The translations under genes and the position numbers were made by a program. The notes under the pieces were generated by a model. It was not told the origin of the DNA. It saw only the letters and a list, made by a program, of their open reading frames with translations, and made no database searches. 17,562 nucleotides of DNA from Methanobacteriota archaeon (GTDB lineage Archaea > JACRDV01). The stretch lies in NCBI GenBank assembly GCA_024860865.1, contig JACRDV010000124.1, positions 1 through 17,562 of the forward strand, in the 5' to 3' direction. Below are positions 12,645-17,562 of the stretch, piece after piece. Every line of letters begins with the position of its first letter. Within the stretch, counting starts at the first letter, position 1.

Positions 12645-13770
12645 ACCCTGATGGGATAAAGCGCATACGGCTTTCATATCTTTCAAATGCATCTTTTAGA
12701 CTTTGAAACCTCGCTATATCGCCTCTATCGTAGGTATAGCAGAGAATTACTGATGTAGATTTGGTATCAGTTATATTTACACCATAATGGATTTCTTTCA
12801 TTTGAGTTCCTGCGCAGATCTTTTCCTCAAGTTCAGCATGGTCTATCTTTTCTGCGATTTTTTTAGTTGTTTTCAAAATGCAAAGTGCTTTCATTGGTAT
12901 TTTTCCTTTTACCCCTCTGATTGATGATCTACTGATTGCCTTTTCGATTAACTGATTTATGTTGATTTCCTCTTGACTAAAGAGTGTTGCGGTTTCTTGT
13001 GTTGTTCGAGATACTGAAGTCACTCCTATATAACTTCCATAAACACTGCCTAGGTTTAGGGCAGTTAGAAAATCCTTAGCATCAATCACTTTGTATAAAT
13101 CACCGTGCATTTTTTCCTCTAGGAGCACTCCGAACATTATATCCTTTAAAGATTCAGCGATAACTTGATTAAAATCTGGGAAAAGATTGTATAATGTCCT
13201 TGAAGTTTTTGCTTTGGTGGTGAGCAAGTCATTATCTACCGTAATCAACCCGTCGCAAAGTCTGTGCTTAAAAACGTTCTGCAACCACCACCATGCATTT
13301 CTAAAGGGTAAATCGCCCTCAACAGTTGCAGGTAAAACACAAATTACTACTGTAGGTATTTTAAGTTCATTGCGAAGCGCATCTAGTATAGTTAAAGAGA
13401 CTCCACAGCCTGTGCCTCCACCAGCACCTAAAATCATCATTGCAAATGGCACAGGATTTTTGGATAAAACCTCTCTCTCCATCCAATCCAAAAAGGACTG
13501 CGTATGCTCATGAGCCACTTCATTAGCATCATATGGATTTTTGCCAAATCCTGCAGCAACATAATGTTCAAATCCCTTTTGATATGGCATAAAACCTCTT
13601 TGTTTTGATATTCCAAGCCAAAAATCTCTGTTGATATGCTTTAGCTTTAGTAGGTCTTTAATGGTAGAATTGAGGGTAACTGGATAAGCTAGGCTAAAGA
13701 TCTTTTTTTCCGAAAAGACATCATCGGCAAGCGTGCCACCACACTGGCCTACACCTACAAATAAATCTAT
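12643..13770 (-). CDS. divergent tubulin/FtsZ/CetZ-superfamily GTPase
   Basis: A cytoskeletal-type GTPase. The G-box GVGQCGG (residues 6-12, using the 13770 start) corresponds to the tubulin GQCG and CetZ GQAGG loop. The T4 loop GAGGGTGCG (115-123) is the tubulin signature with Cys in place of Ser. FNQVIAES (about 200-207) matches the ribose- and base-contacting helix, and VIDAKDF (228-234) sits at the T7 loop, keeping both catalytic Asp residues while the usual Asn is Val. About 375 residues is in the family range. The frame is open upstream to 13809 with no ATG, GTG or TTG before the G-box; the first ATG (13590) would delete it. An AGAAGGG six bases before ATA at 13770 makes ATA the likeliest start, or an ATG has mutated. 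The group does not look like canonical FtsZ or CetZ. Confidence 0.82.
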   Translation of the reverse strand: MDLFVGVGQCGGTLADDVFSEKKIFSLAYPVTLNSTIKDLLKLKHINRDFWLGISKQRGFMPYQKGFEHYVAAGFGKNPYDANEVAHEHTQSFLDWMEREVLSKNPVPFAMMILGAGGGTGCGVSLTILDALRNELKIPTVVICVLPATVEGDLPFRNAWWWLQNVFKHRLCDGLITVDNDLLTTKAKTSRTLYNLFPDFNQVIAESLKDIMFGVLLEEKMHGDLYKVIDAKDFLTALNLGSVYGSYIGVTSVSRTTQETATLFSQEEININQLIEKAISRSSIRGVKGKIPMKALCILKTTKKIAEKIDHAELEEKICAGTQMKEIHYGVNITDTKSTSVILCYTYDRGDIARFQSLKDAFERYESRMRFIPSG

Positions 13771-13896
13771 AGATATCCCTTCTCTGATTATTTCGGTATC
13801 AGCCCAAATTCAGATTATCTTTAAAAGTGTTATTAATATTATGTATACCAAGGTAATATAAAAATAACCCTCGTAAAAAGTGGCGTACTTAGAATT

Positions 13897-14535
13897 TTAG
13901 TCATCAATATCGAGCGCTGATGGCATTTTTATTTCTGAGCTTTTTTTTATTTCAAATATCATATCGCGCTCATCAATGAACTCAATTATTGTTTGAATAT
14001 GGAGAGTTTTGGAACCCTTGGGGGGAACAAGTACAATTTTTAAGGATTTTGTTTCTCTCGGTTTAAGCTCAGGGATGGTCTCATCAATTTTCTTGATTTC
14101 TATTTCTTCTTCAGCCATCAGTCGGGCTGAAATATTTTTAACTGGAAAATAAGAGTTATTCATAATACGAATTGTCAAATATCCCTCCTTATCTGCACGG
14201 CGAAAAGAGGGAAAAATATCAATTTTTAATTCAGGTTTCGTTATAAGCTGTATTAACAGCTTGTCTATTTCTTCTAAACATTCCTTTTTTAATTTTAATG
14301 GAATAAAAGTTCCGAATGGCCAACTTATATCAAAGTCAAGTAGTGAAGCTTCATCATTTTTCTTTTCTATTTTTATTTTCCATGTTTCTTCCACATCATC
14401 TTTTTTTCTGAAGAGAACTATGTGATGTGGATAAATCTCTTCCTTGATAGCGTATTCTCTAAAATAAACCTTTAAATTTTTAAAAGTGCTATCGACATCA
14501 CGGGATGTCTCCCTTGTTAAGTGGAGTTTTGGCAA
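13897..14535 (-). CDS. hypothetical protein with C-terminal beta-sandwich (Ig-like) domain
   Basis: A 212-residue, charged, soluble protein without signal peptide or membrane segment. Residues 1-105 (helix and strand mix, KVYFREYAIKEEIYPHHIV, then ISWPFGTFIPLKL) are unassigned. Residues about 107-200 look like an Ig/CARDB-type beta sandwich, with LTIRIMNNSYFPVKNISARL, and PELKPRETKSLKIVLVPPKG as the strand-turn pattern seen in such modules. The TTG start at 14535 has GGTGA (14542-14546) six bases upstream. It lies between the tubulin-like GTPase and two membrane proteins on the same strand, and could be a cytosolic linker. That role is inference. Confidence 0.65.
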   Translation of the reverse strand: MPKLHLTRETSRDVDSTFKNLKVYFREYAIKEEIYPHHIVLFRKKDDVEETWKIKIEKKNDEASLLDFDISWPFGTFIPLKLKKECLEEIDKLLIQLITKPELKIDIFPSFRRADKEGYLTIRIMNNSYFPVKNISARLMAEEEIEIKKIDETIPELKPRETKSLKIVLVPPKGSKTLHIQTIIEFIDERDMIFEIKKSSEIKMPSALDIDD

Positions 14536-14643
14536 TTTTTCACCAATTGTTAGAATGCTTTCTTGATTAAACCGCTCACTTTAGGTAATAAAAAGTTGTC
14601 TGATTATTTCTTTTCCTTAATCATGGAAAATGAGGGATTCTTT

Positions 14644-15582
14644 TCACTCCTCGAAAATCTCTTCTGTTTCTATTCTTTCTCTTATTCGTTTTCTAATGCG
14701 AATCATTCTATAGCTAAACCCACCTGAGCCCCCTAAAACTACTATAAGACCTCCAATAAAGGAATAATAAAGCTTGTTAGCTCTTCTTTGCTTTTGTTGG
14801 GCATCTGTGAGTGCTTTCAGTGCCTTCTCTTTTCCTCCTGCATCACCGCTTTGTTCATAGGAGATTACAGAGTCCCGTAGGTCATTTACTGCATTAGAAA
14901 AATAACTTCTTGAAAAAATAAAAATGGTGCTTTCTCCCTTTATTTTTGAATCTAGGCCCTTATCAAAGCTGTTAATTGCAGCATTTCTTATTCTGTTATT
15001 AGCACTTAGGTAAAATGAAAGCGCATTTCTGACATAATCAATTGTCAAAGGATCTTTTGTGCGGTTACATACTTCAGCGGCATCTGAATAAAAACGAATT
15101 TTATCAGGATAGGCTGGGTAATTGTTAGCCTCATTAATTGACAGTTCAATGAACTTTAATGAAAGGCTAGCAACTAAAGATTCAGCATTAGATCGTATTT
15201 GGTGTTTTAAACTGATGTTTCCATATTTTACTATCTTTTCATAGCTTTTTATACTCGAGTGTAAATTTTTTTTCGTCTCTTCACATCTTTTTGATTGCGC
15301 GCTCTCAACTGCAGCTTCCGATTGGTTCAAGAACAATAAAGTTATTTCAATAAATCCCCCAAGTTTGTTGGCTTCACTAGTGAGACCGCGCGCATTGAGA
15401 CCTTTTTCTTCGTTAACCAGTGAGGCTAAATATCCAGATATGGCATGAACTTCTTCAGAAGATATTTTAGAGCGCCAATTATTCACTCTGTTTTCTTGGT
15501 TGATAACATCATACGCTGCTCCAAATGGTGCATTCGAAATTAAGAATAATAATAAAACCAGTAAAATGGCAAATTTTTTCAC
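14644..15582 (-). CDS. secreted, C-terminally membrane-anchored helical protein
   Basis: A 312-residue product from GTG at 15582. A signal peptide (KKFAILLVLLLFLISNAPFG) leads into a long, mostly helical extracytoplasmic part with TPR-like spacing. A transmembrane helix (about 271-291, IGGLIVVLGGSGGFSY) and a basic cytosolic tail, RIRKRIRERIETEEIFEE, follow. GTG is preferred to the ATG at 15612 because GAGGGGA sits just before it and the ATG start lies inside the upstream gene; the GTG is one base after that gene's stop. The last 120 or so residues, including membrane helix and tail, resemble the end of the upstream protein, so the two are partial paralogues. The function is unknown. Confidence 0.75.
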   Translation of the reverse strand: MKKFAILLVLLLFLISNAPFGAAYDVINQENRVNNWRSKISSEEVHAISGYLASLVNEEKGLNARGLTSEANKLGGFIEITLLFLNQSEAAVESAQSKRCEETKKNLHSSIKSYEKIVKYGNISLKHQIRSNAESLVASLSLKFIELSINEANNYPAYPDKIRFYSDAAEVCNRTKDPLTIDYVRNALSFYLSANNRIRNAAINSFDKGLDSKIKGESTIFIFSRSYFSNAVNDLRDSVISYEQSGDAGGKEKALKALTDAQQKQRRANKLYYSFIGGLIVVLGGSGGFSYRMIRIRKRIRERIETEEIFEE

Positions 15583-15583
15583 T

Positions 15584-17562
15584 TTATTTCCCCTCAAATA
15601 TCTCCTCTTCAATTTTGCGCTTTTTAATTTCCTTCTTAATCTCTATCTTCCTTCTAGCAATCCACATTGCGACAGCTAAGGAAGCAGCACTAGTTGAGGA
15701 AAAGAACCCTGTTAATTTGTATGTTGCTTTTTTCTTTGCATTTGAAGCTAGCTTCAATTTTTCATTAATTTCGGTAGCCTTAGAATCACCTAAGTAAACA
15801 TACGCATTGTGGGCATCGTTGTAGCAATTTACTGCCTGAGTATAGACTTCCCTTTCATCAAAGAAACCCTTTTCCTGTTTCATGAGCTGATCTCCCTTTA
15901 CAGCCAAAAAGTCTGCTTTAGCAGTGTAGTTGAGTATATCATAGGTATACTTCACATATAGACCGCGGGAATAATCCATAGCCTCTGGATTTTCAGCAAT
16001 CCTATAAGCCTGAAAGGCTAAAGCAAAAAATTTTTTCTTTTCTTGGAGAGTTTGCGTTTTATCAGTGGCATCCTTAAAGAAATCACCGTAATTTTGTGCA
16101 ATTTTTTTCTGTAAGTAAGGAACAACAGTGTTGTAAACTTGAGATCTAAATTCTTTCTCTTCGGTAGAATAAATTTCCATACTTTTGGTGTGTTTATAAC
16201 CGTTCATCAAAGTTTCAAAATTATCTTCGTAACTTCCAGCCGCTATGCCTTCGTTTAGTTTATTTATGCTTCTAAAGGTGTCTAAAGTTGTTGTAGCAAG
16301 CATTGATATAACAACTGAGTGTGCAGTTTCAAGTTTTTTGTTAAAGAAATTCACAGCGAAAGCTTTAGCGTTATTCAATTCTGATGGTGCTGAGATTTCC
16401 TTTAGGCCATTTATAGCTCCGACAAATTCTTTGTCTACAAGATTAAATCGAACTTTAGCAGTCTTGGGCGTTATATATTTGGGGGATATTCCAACTCGCC
16501 AAACATATTCGCCCCAAACTGCTTTATAAGGATCAACATCTGGCTTTAAACTGATGTTACTGCTGGAGGATGGCATTATCCTGGAAATCGATGTGGGATT
16601 TGCTTTGAGCCAACCTCGCACTAACTTCTCATCAAGTTCTTTAGGCCTTTCTATGGATTCAACATCTATTTTCACATCTGATAACGGTGAATATCCACCG
16701 CTCTCTTTTATTTTAATCGAACGAAGACTTTGATTCATACCAAAATCGATATTATCGCTTGAAATTTCCATAATAGGAAATGGGATGTTAAAGCTTAAAG
16801 AAACATTAAAATTTTTAAGTTGTTCGCCAGTTTCAGAAGTTGGTCTAAAAATTAAAATTCCAGAATATTTACCAGGGGGTGTATCGAGCGTTGGTTTAAC
16901 CTTAACTTTAAGAGAACTAGAGCTACCCCCACTAATTTTCCAAGGACTTGGCTCAATCGAAACAAAATTTTTTAGGCTTTCTGGAATATCTGTACCGATA
17001 TCTATTGAATAGCCACCAGTTATTTCATCAGCATATACTAAATCTGTTTTATTCTCGGTGCACCTTAAATTCCCAAAATTGAGCGAGCTTCGATTAAAAT
17101 AAAGTCTTGGTTGAGGCCATTTCAAAATTAGCGTAAAGCTCAAGGAACCATTTTTTCCTAACGGTGTAGAAGTTGCTTTAAGGGTTGCAGAAAACTCACC
17201 CTGTGTGAATCTTTTTGGTAGGTTTAATTTAATAGTATTGCTACTGCTATTGCGTCTCGCTAGATTGGAAATAGTAGGTGCAGAAAGAGAAGCATAGCTC
17301 GAAGCATTGCGTAATTCAAAAGTAACTTCAGTTGCATTAAGCTTTCCTTCATTCGCTACCGTAAAATCAATTACTCTTTCAATTGGATTAATAACGGCCT
17401 CCGGCATTATAATAATAGGACTACTAATACCAGTTATCTTGAGTTTTGGTATTGCTTTTGTTATAGTGATGGTTTTGTTAGCGCTTCGTCCACTACCTAA
17501 AGTAATGTTAGCTGCTTGAGCCTCAACATAGATTTGTAGCGTCATGTTAGCCGAAAATTTAC
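15584..17562 (-). CDS. large surface protein with beta-sandwich repeats, helical domain and C-terminal anchor (5' partial)
   Basis: The frame is open to the right edge (five codons beyond the first ATG at 17545), so the N terminus and presumably its signal peptide lie outside. From the N side: several beta-sandwich, NEW3/Ig-like modules (about 16460-17540) with Asn-Gly rich strands such as IERVIDFTVANEGKLNATEV. Next is a helical region of about 250 residues (15720-16430) with AFQAYRIAENPEAMDYSRG and YTQAVNCYNDAHNAYVYLG. A transmembrane helix follows (near 15650-15710, FFSSTSAASLAVAMWIA). The basic tail EIKKEIKKRKIEEEIFEGK comes last. Many Asn-X-Ser/Thr sites fit archaeal N-glycosylation. It is adjacent to and partly paralogous with the next gene. 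A sensor, adhesin or envelope scaffold would fit; none is proven. Confidence 0.75.
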   Translation of the reverse strand, partial: KFSANMTLQIYVEAQAANITLGSGRSANKTITITKAIPKLKITGISSPIIIMPEAVINPIERVIDFTVANEGKLNATEVTFELRNASSYASLSAPTISNLARRNSSSNTIKLNLPKRFTQGEFSATLKATSTPLGKNGSLSFTLILKWPQPRLYFNRSSLNFGNLRCTENKTDLVYADEITGGYSIDIGTDIPESLKNFVSIEPSPWKISGGSSSSLKVKVKPTLDTPPGKYSGILIFRPTSETGEQLKNFNVSLSFNIPFPIMEISSDNIDFGMNQSLRSIKIKESGGYSPLSDVKIDVESIERPKELDEKLVRGWLKANPTSISRIMPSSSSNISLKPDVDPYKAVWGEYVWRVGISPKYITPKTAKVRFNLVDKEFVGAINGLKEISAPSELNNAKAFAVNFFNKKLETAHSVVISMLATTTLDTFRSINKLNEGIAAGSYEDNFETLMNGYKHTKSMEIYSTEEKEFRSQVYNTVVPYLQKKIAQNYGDFFKDATDKTQTLQEKKKFFALAFQAYRIAENPEAMDYSRGLYVKYTYDILNYTAKADFLAVKGDQLMKQEKGFFDEREVYTQAVNCYNDAHNAYVYLGDSKATEINEKLKLASNAKKKATYKLTGFFSSTSAASLAVAMWIARRKIEIKKEIKKRKIEEEIFEGK

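Noticed and set aside
1-17562. CRISPR array, insertion-sequence transposase or rRNA genes
   Set aside because: No regularly spaced repeats, no transposase or integrase motifs and no rRNA-like conserved stretches were seen on either strand.

Overview
The window is archaeal. It carries a run of archaeal/eukaryal-type information-processing genes: Nep1, RNase P Rpp21/Rnp4, S19e, PDCD5, L39e, L31e, aIF6, prefoldin alpha, FtsY, SRP54, L21e, RNA polymerase Rpb4/RpoF and DUF655. It also has archaeal TATA-like promoters and a glycine tRNA that appears to contain two bulge-helix-bulge introns. The sequence is AT-rich, TTG and GTG starts are frequent, tRNA introns occur at more than one site, and a Sep-tRNA:Cys-tRNA synthase gene is present. 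I infer an uncultured TACK-type lineage, with a Bathyarchaeia-like archaeon as the best guess; the lineage was not tested.

Layout. (1) 1-1515, minus strand: a two-gene unit of a DUF169 protein with an extra C-terminal region, followed by the start of Sep-tRNA:Cys-tRNA synthase, which runs off the left edge. (2) 1685-1806: tRNA-Gly(UCC), with one intron in the D arm and one at the usual 37/38 site. (3) 1807-4046: an accessory stretch bounded on the left by the intact tRNA and on the right by a 33-bp copy of the tRNA 3' end (one mismatch). It holds a start-less ORF, a PfkB-family kinase, a small unknown gene and a cut-short winged-helix gene. It looks like the remnant of a tRNA-targeted insertion without a recognisable integrase. 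(4) 4075-4742: a 5'-truncated PIN toxin, its small partner gene, and a region that can fold into two mutually exclusive hairpins. (5) 4827-11293: nep1, rnp4, S19e, PDCD5, L39e, L31e, aIF6, [vapB plus decayed vapC], pfdA, ftsY, srp54. All are on the plus strand with very tight spacing; ftsY overlaps both its neighbours. (6) 11390-12635: L21e, rpoF, DUF655. (7) 12643-17562, minus strand, convergent: a tubulin/FtsZ-superfamily GTPase, a beta-rich soluble protein and two membrane-anchored extracytoplasmic proteins with near-identical cytosolic tails.

How the genes relate. Region 5 couples rRNA and tRNA processing, ribosomal proteins, subunit anti-association (aIF6), co-translational folding (prefoldin) and membrane targeting (FtsY and SRP54). 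The VapBC remnant sits where many archaea carry the L18a/LX gene. Region 7 is the best candidate for an undescribed system. A divergent tubulin-like GTPase is encoded on the same strand as two single-pass surface proteins that share a helical domain, a transmembrane segment and a basic tail ending in EEIFE. That arrangement would fit a membrane-tethered cytoskeletal assembly, which is inference. The DUF169-SepCysS pair is a second candidate, for an accessory factor in tRNA-dependent cysteine synthesis.
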